In this document: piece after piece, positions 38,001 to 49,448 of the stretch | Numbering within the stretch: position 1 is the stretch's first letter | Layout: the number at the start of each line of letters is the position of its first letter | Origin: Phoenix dactylifera | Lineage: Eukaryota > Streptophyta > Magnoliopsida > Arecales > Arecaceae | Assembly: GCF_009389715.1 (NCBI RefSeq) | Contig: NC_052400.1 | Coordinates: 22,289,674 to 22,353,673 of the forward strand | Direction: 5' to 3' | DNA length: 64,000 nt | Translations under genes and position numbers: made by a program | The notes under the pieces: generated by a model | Told to the model about the DNA's origin: nothing | What the model saw: the letters and a program-made list of their open reading frames with translations, nothing else | The model's database searches: none

Positions 38001-38930
38001 AAGGCAATTCGCTAGGAAAACAACTAAAGGAAATGTTGGGTCTATTCTTAAAGATCATGCAACTAGATTCGAGAAGACATGTGATCATGCAAGTAAAAGA
38101 ACTTTCTAAAACACAATATAAATATTAACAAGCATCCAGAAACAGACCCCTACTTAAAACACCACAGAAAATTAAAAATTCATACTAAAAACAAAAAAAG
38201 GGACATTGTCAATGAAAAATACCACCACTCTACCCATGAAAATGTCACTTGAAAATTCTGTTCCACATGTGGAGATGTCAATGTTTAAACCTACACCAAT
38301 CCCGTATTGCATTGAAATCCTCAAAAGAATACCCAGGGATGGGGTGCTTAAAGAAGCTTCCCGATGAAACCCTAGAACAACTAAAATCCTCTACATCCAT
38401 CTCAAAACCCAATTTCAATCAAAAGATATCAGTTCAAGATACACTCTAAATTCGATCCAAGAACCATCAACCCAAAATCCAAAGACTTAGTTCCCAAATT
38501 AAACCAAAAAAAAGAAAAATAAATGAAATAGAGATAATAGATTCGAAAGCCAGAAATACCGAGATCTTTCATTACAAATAAACGAGGATGGTAGAGATGG
38601 AAAGCAGAGCATCTAAGCCACCGCAAAACGAGGTAAAAAATGTAGAAATTGACACAAGAAAACACGATACCATTCCAAAAAGGCCAAGCATCAGATCTTT
38701 CCGAAAATCGCAAACAGACAACAGATTTACGGTGGGAGAAAGGGAGAACGTGAACGAAGATACCAAGAAGACGGATCTTGGAGAACGGGGTGGGGGAGGG
38801 AGGGAGGGAGGGAGGGAGGGAGGGAGGGGGGGGGGGGGGGGGGGAGAGCGAGAGAGGGCAAAGAATGTACCTGAACCGCGGGAGGGGCGGTGAAGGCAGG
38901 CTTCGTGGGCTCCGGGGAATCCATTGGCAT
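26096..38930 (-). CDS. Tesmin/TSO1-like CXC (CPP) transcription factor with in-frame stop
   Basis: Ten coding exons on the minus strand: 38930-38871, 37121-36970, 36882-35850, 32008-31299, 31191-31126, 31036-30853, 30766-30671, 30576-30510, 27089-26921 and 26783-26096. All phases close over 1075 codons. The protein binds DNA in the nucleus; relatives act in cell-cycle (DREAM-type) and floral control. The CRC domain (about 660-790) has two Cys-rich repeats, [17 protein letters not shown] and [20 protein letters not shown], joined by the family linker [10 protein letters not shown]-terminal [14 protein letters not shown] and [12 protein letters not shown] and C-terminal [10 protein letters not shown] are family motifs. 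Exon 3 has TAA at 36461-36459 (codon 212), so the unspliced frame ends before the CRC domain. A 72-nt segment around it has GT..AG ends. The start could be ATG 38930 or 38924; the exon 3 donor (35850) is chosen by phase. Pseudogene, sequence error or exitron remain possible. Confidence 0.88.
29361..29800. repeat. Diverged tandem duplication, about 225-bp unit
   Basis: GTTGTATGGATTAGAT, CCAACTGCATTAGAT and AAACAAACCAAGATGGT occur in the same order at 29395-29550 and again at 29618-29780. It lies in the CXC intron between the second CXC-half exon and the next exon. Confidence 0.75.
33191..33890. repeat. Diverged tandem duplication, about 385-bp unit, with TA microsatellite
   Basis: The segment from AATAAACATG at 33191 through TCTAGATTATAACCACC near 33495-33515 recurs from 33577 to 33880, ending TCTAGATTATAAGCACC. 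A (TA)n run at 33548-33572 separates the copies. It lies inside the 3.8-kb CXC intron. Confidence 0.75.
34515..34540. repeat. Short TA-rich microsatellite
   Basis: Interrupted AT/TA dinucleotides (TATATACATATATATATATAT) lie in the large CXC intron. Confidence 0.7.
35395..35462. repeat. 34-bp tandem duplication
   Basis: AATGCATGATAGGACATACA begins at 35395 and again at 35429, in the CXC intron 5' of exon 4. Confidence 0.9.
36423..36494 (-). other. Candidate 72-nt exitron spanning the premature TAA
   Basis: Within CXC exon 3, the minus strand reads TTG|GTGAATG at 36494 and GAGCAG|GCT at 36423. The 72 nt between are a multiple of three, lie in phase 0, include the TAA codon, and end with a pyrimidine-rich run and a CTGAT branch-like motif. 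Removal would delete 24 codons and keep the frame. The length is near the lower limit for plant introns. This is inference from sequence only. Confidence 0.35.
37234..37683. mobile_element. Tourist-like MITE (PIF/Harbinger type), copy 2
   Basis: Ends GGCTCATTTGGTTCACGGG and the inverted match TTTCCCACGAACCAAAT..GTCC are flanked by TAA on both sides (37231-37233, 37684-37686). It is 450 bp and clearly related to the copy at 785-1228. It lies in CXC intron 1. Confidence 0.8.
38783..38845. repeat. (GGGA)n and poly-G tract next to CXC exon 1
   Basis: Seven or more GGGA units run into about 20 G residues, ending 25 bases from the exon 1 donor at 38870. It lies on the template strand side of intron 1, so the RNA would be C/T-rich while the non-transcribed complement pairs with a G-quadruplex-capable strand. 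Confidence 0.92.
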
Positions 38931-39119
38931 TAAAACCCCAATGCTCACCTCTCCGAGTGCGGCCTCAGCGAAATTCGGAGGCTCTCATATTATGCCGTTT
39001 TTTCTCTGTTTTGTCTTTCTTTTCTCTTCCTTTATTTTTCACTTCTATATTTCTTTTTCATTGCTCTCCGTCTCAAGAGGGAACAAAAAAAAAAAAGCCG
39101 AAGACGGCAAATAGGCGAT

Positions 39120-42100
39120 TAAATGGAGAAAGGCGGGAATGCCCGATAAATTGACGCGTGGACGTGAGGATCCGTGCCAACGTCCGCGGCTGGCGCCCAC
39201 GGGGCGTGGAACAACCCGGGCCTTACCAGTTTGTTGCACGGCAGAAGCCTAGGCATGTCATTGCCTTGAGCCCCACTTCTTGGCCGTCTTAAAATGAATT
39301 TTAATGGTAGTCTACTCGCTGATGGTGAAAATGATGGAGTGACGTTCATGATCGGAGACTAAAGCTCTAAATTAATTGTTGCGGGGGGCACCGTAGTTTT
39401 GAAACTTATACTTTTGGGGTGAACTGCTTGGAAGGGACTCTCCTATACGGAATGTGTACTAGAGGCTGGGTATATTATTCTTTATAAGGACTCAGCCGTG
39501 ATGATTGAGCACATACTGGAGAAGGGTGGGGAGAGATGGAGCACCTACTTCTAGACAACATCCAACTGATGCTGAGGAAATACAGTGCTTTGCATGCCGT
39601 GCATTTATTTCGGAAGGCAAACAGAGCGGCTGATTGAATCGTCTCATTTACTGCCCAACATTCTGAAGGGATCATCTAGACTCGGCATGTTTCTTTCCCT
39701 CTGCCACTGTGTAGTTTTTTTTGTATAAATTCAGTTAGCTACTGCTCACACTAGATTAGTGTGCGCAGCTGATGTGCTAAAAAAAAAATGGAATGACTAC
39801 GGTAAGAAGTTTGTTGGACCGGCTCTCAGTTGACCACTTTGTGGATCACAAACCATGTGACTAAGTTTGACGAGACAATATGGATAAAATTGTGCCATCC
39901 CGTTGCTGCAATTTGCAAGTTTGGGTTCTATGGATTGGTTTCACTAGCAACAGCCTTTTCCGGATTCTTGCCTAAAATGTATGTCTATTTTTTCTCAAAA
40001 CAAAATCCACTTAGCTACTGATTATGTCATTTTCTTTATCCACAATTTTTCTAGTATTTTTTTTTTCTCAACTTAATGCAATGCATTGCTGAAGTAGACA
40101 ATTTCCGTGGTAAAACAATAAAACATGGATTATAAATCTTTTTGCATGCAAAGATTGCCATGCGCGACTGTTAGGATGTGACATAATCTATATAGTCTTC
40201 TATTAAGATACCGAAATTCTAATATTGCAGAGTGTGGGGTTTTATACTTGCCAACCTGTTCAGGCATCATACCGAATTTCCCTCTCACCGTTTCCTTCTC
40301 TGGTTTTTTTTCCTCCGACCTCCTCCTCCTCCCCCTACTACGAGCCTCAGAATCCGCTACTCCGACAAGCAGAGGCAATGCCTAGAGCTGACACTTTATT
40401 CTCGTCTTCCTAATTTTGGATTGATCTTTCCAATATTGTTGCTAAATTCTGCTACGGCATCATTGTTGCTAAAGGTGAATTGATGTATGTTCGAGAAAAT
40501 AGAAAGAAGTGTAAAGAAGGAAAAGAATTTAGCCGAGTAAGGTACTTATAGGAAGCTTTCTTAAATATAGTGATTTCCCATTTTATAGGTGCAAAAGACA
40601 TGATTGCACTTCTTAATTCCCTTTAATCAGGAATCCACACCCAAAAAGATGAAGTATAGAAGAAGAGTTTGAGAAAAGAAAAGTTGTAATTAGAAAATCA
40701 GAAAAAGCAAGCCGCATATCTCGATTTCTCGTACGCCGGCACTCTAAGAAAATATAAAATATATAAATTGAAATCATCACTTTTCCTAAAAGCTTAATCT
40801 GGTAGGATAAGGTAGATTTATTTATATATTTTATATTTTCTTATAAGTACATTCAAAAAAGTCCAAAGATTGCATACATTCGAAGCGGTGCAACTCTCTA
40901 GAATGTTGCATACGTATATTTTCAGAAATAATGCGACTATATTATTATCTAAAATATTGTAGAGATTTCCCAACGGTTAATAACTACGGAATTGTTCGCT
41001 TTGCTGTGTTTCATTTCAAGGTCCTCTTCATTGAGATTAATGCGTATGGAGCTGCAGATGGGTAACCGGGAAATAAATATTGGCTCCTGTTGGGAGTTTT
41101 CATGCTGTGGAGGCTGCTGTCATGCTATGGCAATTATCTCCAAAAATTTACTGGTCATTACATATTGCCATGGAGTCTTATATATGGGATAAAATGAGTT
41201 CTTCTTGGTGATGACATTTCATTTCTGAATTAATAAGATCTAATAATTTATTAAACATGGAAATGAAGGAATGGAGACAGGATCTTAATTTGGTTGTTGG
41301 GAATAGTTGAGGGGTGGGGAGAAAAGCCTGCCCCAGGGATTTGAGTCTTGGGTTTCCACTATATTTTGCCTCTTACTTTGCTGCAGCTCTTCCGGGCACG
41401 AAAGCCAACAAGTGATTGATAAGATCTCTAGCGGCAGTGGAAGGGAAGAAGAGCTGGGAAGGATCAGAGGAGGCAGGCTCGAATTCGATATATGAACAAG
41501 TGGAATCTAAGAAGTATCTACATCTACTCAAGAATCTCAGTGCCAGTATCCACCAACAAAAAAAGTACATACTTCAGAAAAAGAAATCATTTTATTCTTC
41601 ACCATATGGATGGATAAAAGGAAGGAGATCTTTCTTATATTTTTTGACGGGGCTCTTTGAACCTTTTTGACTACCATGATACCTTCTGATACGGTTTTTT
41701 GTTTTCAATATATTATTTCCCATAAAAAATATGCGGCCGATGCTAGAAAATGATGGCCTGAACTTGGCTGGCAAGTCACAGGTTCATAGTGCACAGTGAG
41801 GGGGAAGGGGACGGCCCAATGGCGTCAACTAAATTAGACTTTAAAATGTTCAAAAATTCTCTGTAAAATTTGACCAACTGTTTTCCTATATCGATGTGCA
41901 GTGAGAAACGAAATGTCAGAGGTTCTACAAATGATTTTGGATACCAAGATTTGCTGTGGTGCCTAAAAAACCTAGATGAGCTAGAAAGCATTATAAAGTA
42001 AGCGGCAGTCAGAATGGCCCATTTATGAAGTTATATTTTTAAAGCTCTATCTGTATTCTACTCCTGAAACAGCTACACATGCACAAAATTTTGCTTACCT

Positions 42101-43347
42101 TTTTTCATTAGCAGAATATGGTACTCACCAGTTTCCAGAACATGATGTTTATCAGCATATAGTACATGGCCAAATAATGCATACTCATTAGTTTTGTAAA
42201 TTTCTTGGATCCTGAAAAAGAGAGAAGTCTTTGAACGAGAAAAAGGAGACTCAGGGAGGAGAAGGAACGTCTTACGGATGGAAAAGATGGTTTGACGAGA
42301 AAGAAAACAGATGGAGAGAGGCTTAAAAGGAAAGAAGAGAGAATGCGAACAAATGGTTTTCTTTTTATCGTGCACAATTTTTTTTATTTTTTATTTTCTA
42401 AAGTATCAAACTGATAGACTCTATCAGTAGCAAAAGTTCCATCTCGATTTGATTTGTAGGTTTCCTCTTTAAGATGAGCAATAGAGAAAATATGGCAAAA
42501 TAGAAAGTCCGCCCCATGGGATATTTTTCGGCGTCCTCACCAAAGAATTTTTATTGCTAGTGGACACCTCAATATATCTCTCCCATCTATCTCCTTAACA
42601 TATGCCTATTCCCAGCTGTTGTTAGGAATGGAGAGACATAATAGGTTTTATATTGCTTGAATGCATAGGTGTTTGATGTTTTAAGCTCCAACATAAAAAT
42701 TTAAGATCCAATGGTTGAGGAAGTGAAAGCAGGAGAATCATTCCTTCGCGCGAAAGACACAACCTGAACCCGCCGAGGAAAATGAGAGGAGGAAAAAGGG
42801 GACACCTATCGAATGTGCGTGAGAGGTGGGAAATTATTAATGCGGCACGGGTGATCCGTGCACCCCGCTCCTCCCCTCTAGCCTTCAATAATACCCCGAG
42901 CCTTACAGTTTACTGATCGCCTCCCCCGATCATTTCCCATTTCCTTGCAGCCAAACAGTACTCACTTGATCAACAAAGCTCGATGGAACGAGGTGTTCTT
43001 GTCCTTTCAGAAGGAATCATAAGAACACCACCGGAATCTTACGTAGGAAAGGAGGTGAAAATGGGAAATTAGATGGGTATTTCAGTCCTAAAACATAACA
43101 AGACAACGCAGCGAGAAGCTCCTTGCCAGCCAATGTGCAAGCCTCGCCCTTCTCCAAAACGAACGGGTGCGGGTTTTGCATCTTTCGCGACGTCGACCGT
43201 TGGATCTTGGCACGCACAGATCTCCAAGAACTCCGAACTCCTCCCTTCATCCGCCTGCATAGATCTGGAAGGGACCATTGCGCGATCCAACGGTGGATTC
43301 GCGCGGAGGATACGACCCCCGTCCAAAACCAGAAAGCCATGGCTGCT
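39120..43347. other. Divergent intergenic region between CXC and PINOID genes
   Basis: The left edge holds the CXC promoter and 5' UTR and the right edge the PINOID promoter. Between them I see short open frames without family resemblance, A/T-rich sequence, and a pyrimidine-rich patch near 40300. No supported gene or clear transposon was found in these 4.2 kb. Confidence 0.6.
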
Positions 43348-43355
43348 ATATAATT
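43348..43355 (+). promoter_or_regulatory. TATA-like box upstream of PINOID-type kinase
   Basis: TATATAAT lies 35-42 bases before the ATG at 43390. If used, it would give a 5' UTR of only about 5-15 bases, so it may instead be fortuitous within a longer leader. Confidence 0.3.
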
Positions 43356-43389
43356 AAGAGGAGCTGGCGAGGGCTCCTCTTCCATTACC

Positions 43390-44899
43390 ATGGCGACTAG
43401 CCGAGAGGAGTCCGACTACGACAGCAGCTGCTCTTCCTTGACGGTCCCCGACTCCCGCCGGAGCTTGGGGAGCTCGAGCTCCGTGTCGGTGCGCTCGTAC
43501 TGCTGCAGTGCGGCCCAGCACAAGCCCCACAAGGCCAACCAGGTCGAGTGGGAGGCCATTCGGAGGGTCCAGGCCGCCGCGGGCCACGTGGGGCTCGACC
43601 ACTTCCGCCTCGTGCGGCGGCTGGGGAGCGGCGACCTCGGGAACGTGTACCTGTGCCAGCTCCGAGATCCCATGTCCGCGGGCTGCCTCTATGCTATGAA
43701 AGTGGTGGACAAGGAGGCCCTCGCCTTCCGGAGGAAGCTCCAGAGGGCGGAGACCGAAAGGGAGATCCTTCGAACGCTCGATCACCCCTTCCTGCCCACT
43801 CTCTACGCCGAGTTCGAGGCGGCGCACCATTCCTGCCTTGCCATGGAGTTCTGTCCCGGTGGCGATTTGCACGTCGTCCGACAACGACAGCCGGGAAGGC
43901 GCTTCACCATCTCTTCTGCCAGGTGGTCAATTAGTCAACATGCAATCGTCCCTCCCTTTGTTTTGCTTTTATTCTTGCTCCGTCGGTCTGGTCTGTTATA
44001 ATAGATAAATACTGAAAATAATGAAAAGTTGACTGAAATTTAGGTTTTATGCCGCGGAGACGCTCTTGGCTCTGGAGTACCTCCACATGATGGGGGTGGT
44101 ATACCGGGACCTGAAGCCGGAGAACGTTCTCGTCAGGGATGATGGCCACATCATGCTTTCTGACTTCGATCTCTCGTTAAAATGTGATGTAGTTCCGAGG
44201 CTTCTTAGGGGAAGGCAAGACTGCAAGTCCGTGGAGAAGAATGTGAAGGGCTCGAGCTCATCCTGCGTGCCGCCGATGCAGCCGGTGCTCTCTTGGTTCT
44301 ATGGCGCGGCGATCAGGAGCAGCAAGAGGGCTAGGCGTGCACCGCAGACGGTCACCAAGGAAGATGGTTTTGAGGAGCTTGACCCCGAGCTCGTGGCCGA
44401 GCCGATCGCTGCACGGTCCAAGTCATTCGTGGGCACTCACGAGTACCTTGCGCCGGAGGTGATCTCCGGCGCTGGCCACGGGAGCGCCGTAGATTGGTGG
44501 ACCTTTGGGGTGTTCTTATATGAGATGATGTATGGGAGGACGCCATTCAAAGGTGAGGATAATGAGAAGACGCTGGCCAACATCATCAAGCAGCCCCTCA
44601 CTTTTCCTAAGGTGGCAACCTGTGGTAAGGACTTGGATGAGATTTTAAGAGCTCAAGACCTCATAAGCAAGCTCTTGGTGAAGAACCCGAAGAGGAGGAT
44701 AGGGAGCTTGAAGGGCTCAGTGGAGATCAAGAGGCACGACTTCTTCAAGGGAGTGAACTGGGCCCTCATTAGGTCGGTCAGGCCTCCTGAGGTCCCCAGA
44801 GATCTGAGAAGAACGAGGACCAAAGCCACCGTCCAGAAGTTCAGCAGGAAGGAGAGGGACGAGCCTCACCACATCCGTCAACATTTTGATTGCTTCTAA
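43390..44899 (+). CDS. PID: PINOID-type AGC (VIII) protein kinase
   Basis: Two exons, 43390-43922 and 44044-44899, separated by a 121-bp GT-AG intron after SSAR, encode 462 residues. PINOID kinases phosphorylate the hydrophilic loop of PIN auxin exporters at the plasma membrane and so direct auxin flow and organ initiation; the maize relative is BARREN INFLORESCENCE2. Visible features: Ser-rich N terminus, [13 protein letters not shown], glycine loop [12 protein letters not shown] (79-90), [11 protein letters not shown] with Lys104, [22 protein letters not shown] with Asp200, the DFD (218-220) that replaces DFG in this subgroup, an insertion of about 84 residues before [12 protein letters not shown] (305-316), and a C-terminal FDCF hydrophobic motif that may bind PDK1. 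[17 protein letters not shown] and the FDxF end match PINOID better than WAG1/2. Arabidopsis PID is 438 residues. All catalytic residues are intact. Confidence 0.92.
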
Positions 44900-46663
44900 G
44901 GGCGTGTTTATTGTACATTAATAACGTGTAAGCAAGACTCATGTGAAGATGTAAAGAGTCGTGGTTATAACTGTCTTCCAATCCACTAATTACAAGGAAT
45001 TAATAGAAAGAAGATTAGTTGGTTATTGTTACCGCTAATTAATTACATGCATTAATCTTATAAAAAGAAGAAGATTATGTTTGGCTTGGAATTGAGACTT
45101 GTTGCAAGAGTAATGACTAGGAAATGCATACAAGTAACAGGTCCTCATGGAATTACATTGTAATAGATTGAGAAAGTTAATTGGATTCTTTTTTTTTTAA
45201 TAAAAAATAATGTTCTGGAAGTAACCAGGGTTCCTAGCTAGAGCTATAGCTTTAATTAGTCATTGAGATATCCTCGATGTTGCTGCAGAATGCACAGTAG
45301 AAGCCGTGTAACGCACATGACAGATATTCAAAAGAGGAAAAAAAAATGATGACACACGGTTACAAAGTGATCAAGATTAGAAGGTTGTCGGTTAATCCTT
45401 GGAAGTCGAGTGGATGATTATAGCCTCGTTGGTTGGCTAGGAGGATCAACCATGTTCGAGTCATTATAGCCTCAGATTATTTGTGCTCTCAAAGAATACT
45501 TGGGTAATAATCTTTAGGTCCCCTCTTGACGAAGAGTGGTGGATAAGAGTAGATGGCTAATCTTCTAAGGTTGCTGCTTGGTGGAACCTTCGTTTTCACA
45601 TGAAACATTTTGAGATTCATGCGTTTTTGTTGATCAATTTTTGACGCAACATTAAACACCTTGGATATATTATGGACTGATTAACATTAATACCAATGTA
45701 TTGTATATGAATCTCCATTGCATGGTGCGCATGGATTAACTTCTTTTAAGAAAGAAAAAGTAGGTGTACAGCAATAACCTTGAGAATGGGAAACAATATC
45801 TGCCTTTAGCTTTAAATGTTTAGGTGTAAACGGTGTACAAACTTGAGCAAGAAAAATAATGCCCTACGTCTTAGAGCAATGAGAATTGGGTGTAGCACAA
45901 ATTGGACTATGATACGTGAAGAGCTAGAGGTCACCCGCAAGATCATTGCTCAATCACCGATTCGATATAAAATTGGCGGTTCACCGAGCAATAAATAGGG
46001 CCCAACCGAAACCGCCGGTCTATCCATATACCATACCAATCCTTGATCGTTGTAGCAATTTGAGCCACGAATTAATAAGTAATTTTGTTTTATTATTATA
46101 CAGTTGAGCCTCCATTTGACTATGACCCCCATAAATCTCAAGGCAATGCATGATTTTTTCTAAATTGAAATGAGCCACTTAAGCTTCGGGACGGGTCATA
46201 TCTGATGGTTAGTAGGCATGTTTGAGCTATTGCTAACATACCATGAAGCATATGATGTGTCGGTTGCTAGGATCGACCATAAGTAACCTGTATGGCGATA
46301 ATGATGGTAGAGGAGTATGACAACAAACTAAGGAAATAATAATAGTAGTAGCAGCATAGCAATAATAATTAGAAAAATAATTGAAATAGTTGGGGTGGGG
46401 GCTGTTGGAGGAGGGGGCATGATAAGGTGGTGGTGTGGGTGCAGAGGCCGATGATGGATGGACGAGGAGACCGGGATGGAGGGTCAAAAGCAGGTAATGA
46501 TAGCGGGGGAAGGAAGTTCGATGGTCTGGCTCTTGGTCAGCCAGCTCTCGATGACACGCTTAGGCACGCTCGTTTTGTCCCATTTCCCAATTACGTTTCA
46601 TCTTCGTGCAGGCCGATGCATGGGTTAAGCCGACTTATACCGCCCATTTGCAAGTTATAAGAT
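44900..46663. other. Intergenic region between PINOID and the hAT element
   Basis: AT-rich sequence with no supported gene. A tRNA-box-like patch near 45418-45465 (TAGCCTCGTTGG, TGTTCGAGTC) could be an old SINE fragment, but it lacks a clear tail and target duplication. Confidence 0.55.
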
Positions 46664-46669
46664 TAGAGT

Positions 46670-46925
46670 TGGGCACTGGGCCGGGCCGTGGCACGGCCCG
46701 ATAGCTACAGTGCCGGGCCGTGCCGGGCACGGCCCATTTAAGGAGGCCGTGCTGGGTCACAGGTTACTGGCCCGCGGGCCGAGCCCGGCACGGCCCGCTT
46801 CGGGCCTGGGCCGGCACGGCCCGCTCTAGGCCCGCGGGCCAAGCACGGCACGGCCCATAAGGGCCTGGGCCGGGCTGGCCCGCGGGCCTGGCACGGTCCG
46901 GGCCTGGGCCCGGCCCGGCCCGATA
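46670..46925. repeat. hAT left subterminal GC-rich repeats
   Basis: Many short direct and inverted copies of GGGCCG, GGCACGGCCC and GCCGGGC fill this end. Such subterminal repeats usually serve as transposase binding sites; that role is inferred here. Confidence 0.8.
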
Positions 46926-47070
46926 AAAATTAATACTTCATAAATTTTTTTAATAAATTAATAAATATTGAAAACTAAGGATTTATGAATATAAAGCCAC
47001 CTTAATGGTGGGGGGTTTGGCATAGACCCCTACCAGTTTATTAATTTAAATCAAAATGGTACATGAAGGG

Positions 47071-47156
47071 AGGTTTGGACCTTGGTCTGACCTCCAGAAT
47101 ACAATAAGAAAGGGCCGAGGTTTGGACCTTGGTCTGACCTCCAGAATACAATAAAA
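47071..47156. repeat. 47-bp tandem duplication in hAT 3' region
   Basis: AGGTTTGGACCTTGGTCTGA at 47071 recurs at 47118 with the same following text. It lies just downstream (minus strand) of the transposase stop. Confidence 0.88.
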
Positions 47157-47224
47157 ATGTACAATTATAAAAAATTAAGAAATCTTACTAATCATCAGTG
47201 ATTCAGTGAATCAGTATTCACTCT

Positions 47225-48804
47225 TCAGTCTTCAGTAGTGTTTGTATCATCATCATCAGAGGATGTTGTATTATGTCCACCTTTATCTTGAAGTCTTGCC
47301 TCAGCATCCAACCAATCTTTGAAGCAGAGAAGCATCTCCACCGTTTCGCCCGTCATCCTACTTCTCTTTTCGTCAAGAACACGCCGACCTGCACTAAAAG
47401 GGGATTCCGATGCTACCGTGGACATCGGCACAGCTAAAATATCGCGTGCAATTGCAGACATAACAGGATATTGATTTCTAACACTCTTCCACCAAGATAA
47501 TACATCTAGATTCTCTATTTGATTTTCATCATATGCAGACTGAAGATCATTTCGTAAATAAAATTCTAGTTCACTACTTAAAGATGAAGAAGATGAAGAT
47601 AAACTTGAAGCATGTGTGTGTCTTCTCTGTGCGATGAATGAAAAAATAGATGACGAACGAGAACTACTAGAAGAAGAAATAGAGGTTTGTATTTGTGTTC
47701 TAGATCCACGAATTTTTTCATCATATATAGCATAAATATCATAAAGAAGTTGTTTTACCTCATTTTTAGCAGGTTCAGGATCTTTAATCATATTTTCACA
47801 GTATGCATCAAGTAAAATTAGCACGCCATTCAATTTAACTCTAGGATCAAATACAGCAGCTAAGTTATGCATAGGACATATCTTGTCCCAATACTCATTC
47901 CATTTAGATTCCATTAGGTCAATAATAGGCATTAAAACATCATCATATCTATGTTCTGCAAATTTTTGACTAATTATATATGCTTGTTGTAAAAATGAAC
48001 ATGAAGTTGGATAATAAATACCAGAAAGAACATTGGTAGCATTATAAAAACTAAGCAAAAAATCTTCCAAAATTTTTCCTTTATTCCAATCAGTTTCAGT
48101 CAATGTAAAGCCTAATCCACGATCATTAATATATGCACTTAATAAGTTTTTATATGGGTATGCATCATGTATCATGCTATATGTTGAGTTCCAACGAGTA
48201 ATTACATCAAGTTTAAATTTTTTAAAACGTTTACCATGATTTATACATAGTTCCTTAAATTCTTGAAGTCTTGATCTTGAAGCATGAATAAAAGAAACTG
48301 CATTTCTAATTTTACCAATCACATCTTGAATCATGCCCATGCCAGCTTGAACAGAAAGATTTAAGATATGACATGCACATCTAATATGCAATAAATTTCC
48401 ATCTAACATGGGATGCAATGAGTCTTTTAATAATGCAACAGCAGAATTATTATTAGATGCATTATCAAAAGTAATAGACATAATTTTATCATTAATATTA
48501 TATGAACATGCAGTTTGATAAATGATATTTAAAATTTGTTGTCCAGAATGTGGAAAATCAAAAGCACAAAAAGCAAGAATACGTTTATTTAATTGCCAAT
48601 CATTATCAATATAATGAGCAGTAATGGCAATAAAACAATTACTACTTACAGATGCTGACCAAATATCAGAAGTTAATGAAATTTTTACATTTAAAGTAGA
48701 AAGTGTTTCAATTAAACTTTGTTTCATTGCTAAAAAGTTAGTCATAGCTACTCTTCTAAATGTACGCCTACTAGTTCTTTTGTAAGCAGGTTGTAGGTTT
48801 AATT
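47225..48804 (-). pseudogene. hAT transposase, C-terminal part (interrupted gene)
   Basis: The minus strand stays open from the insertion edge at 48804 to the stop at 47225. Visible features: SLTSDIWSASVSSNC and ITFDNASNNN, holding the first two candidate DDE Asp residues; HIRCACHILNLSVQ; VITRWNSTYSM; CPMHNLAAVFDPRVK; a Ser-rich spacer; and the C-terminal hAT dimerisation block with LDVLSWWK, YPVMSAIARDILAVP and ASESPFSAGRRVLDEKRS, which carries the candidate Glu. The first ATG after the break is at 48745, but the start codon belongs to the other half at 59058. No stop or frameshift is seen, so disruption is due only to the gypsy insertion. The protein would cut and paste the element in the nucleus; an N-terminally truncated product lacking the BED finger is unlikely to work. 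Confidence 0.9.
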
Positions 48805-48809
48805 GAACA
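48805..48809 (+). repeat. Gypsy target-site duplication, left copy
   Basis: GAACA immediately precedes the 5' LTR start TGTTACG and is repeated at 58611-58615 after the 3' LTR end GCAACA. Confidence 0.93.
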
Positions 48810-49408
48810 TGTTACGGGGGAACTTAGCCACCATGCCCCACGTGACCGGCACGCGCGCCCAGGAAGACTACGGCTGCCCCTTGATCCAGCAATCCGACCT
48901 CGAGTCGGCAATCTCTCGACAACAACAGACTGTTCCTCTGAGGCACGCCGCGGCCCCCTGCTCCACTACTCCCTGCAACGGCCGTATCCGGCGCTGCCCC
49001 ACGATCCCCTGTAACAGCCGTACAAAGCGGAGCTCCACTATGCCCTGCCATGGCTGTACCCAGCGCTGCCCCACGACGCCCTGTAACGGCCATGTCAGTG
49101 GCAGCCCCATCGTGCCACACGATGACGAATCCCCGGAAAAACCCCCCAGCCTGATATATATGAGGCTGGGGGGGAAGGGGGAGGGGAAGATATATCTTCC
49201 AGAGTATCATCTCACCTGCTACCTTCTCCTTCTCCTTCTCCTTCGATCTCCTCTGACTTGATCGTCGGAGGGCCCCCACTACCCCGGTGGTGGTGCGAGG
49301 CTTGCTTGCAGGTTTCACGGCGGAGGGCGGAGCGCAATCAAAGCAACTCAAAGGGAACCCCGTTCACACCGCTGTGTCAATCGTTCTCGGTTTGGACCAC
49401 CAGCAACA
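48810..49408 (+). repeat. 5' LTR (599 bp)
   Basis: Begins TGTTACGGGG and ends CAGCAACA. It contains GATATATATGAGGCTGGG at about 49151, which may include the LTR TATA box. Against the 3' LTR it lacks two 69-bp units and has one extra CTTCTC unit. Confidence 0.93.
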
Positions 49409-49409
49409 G

Positions 49410-49427
49410 TTGGCGCTAGAAGGAGGG
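49410..49427 (+). other. Candidate tRNA primer-binding site
   Basis: TTGGCGCTAGAAGGAGGG lies one base after the 5' LTR, where first-strand priming starts. I did not match it to a particular tRNA. Confidence 0.55.
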
Positions 49428-49448
49428 CCTGATCTCAGAGCGATCGTA

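Noticed and set aside
45416..45480. Second SINE or tRNA-like patch
   Set aside because: Only box-like words (TAGCCTCGTTGG, TGTTCGAGTC) are seen; no tail, clear target duplication or tRNA fold.
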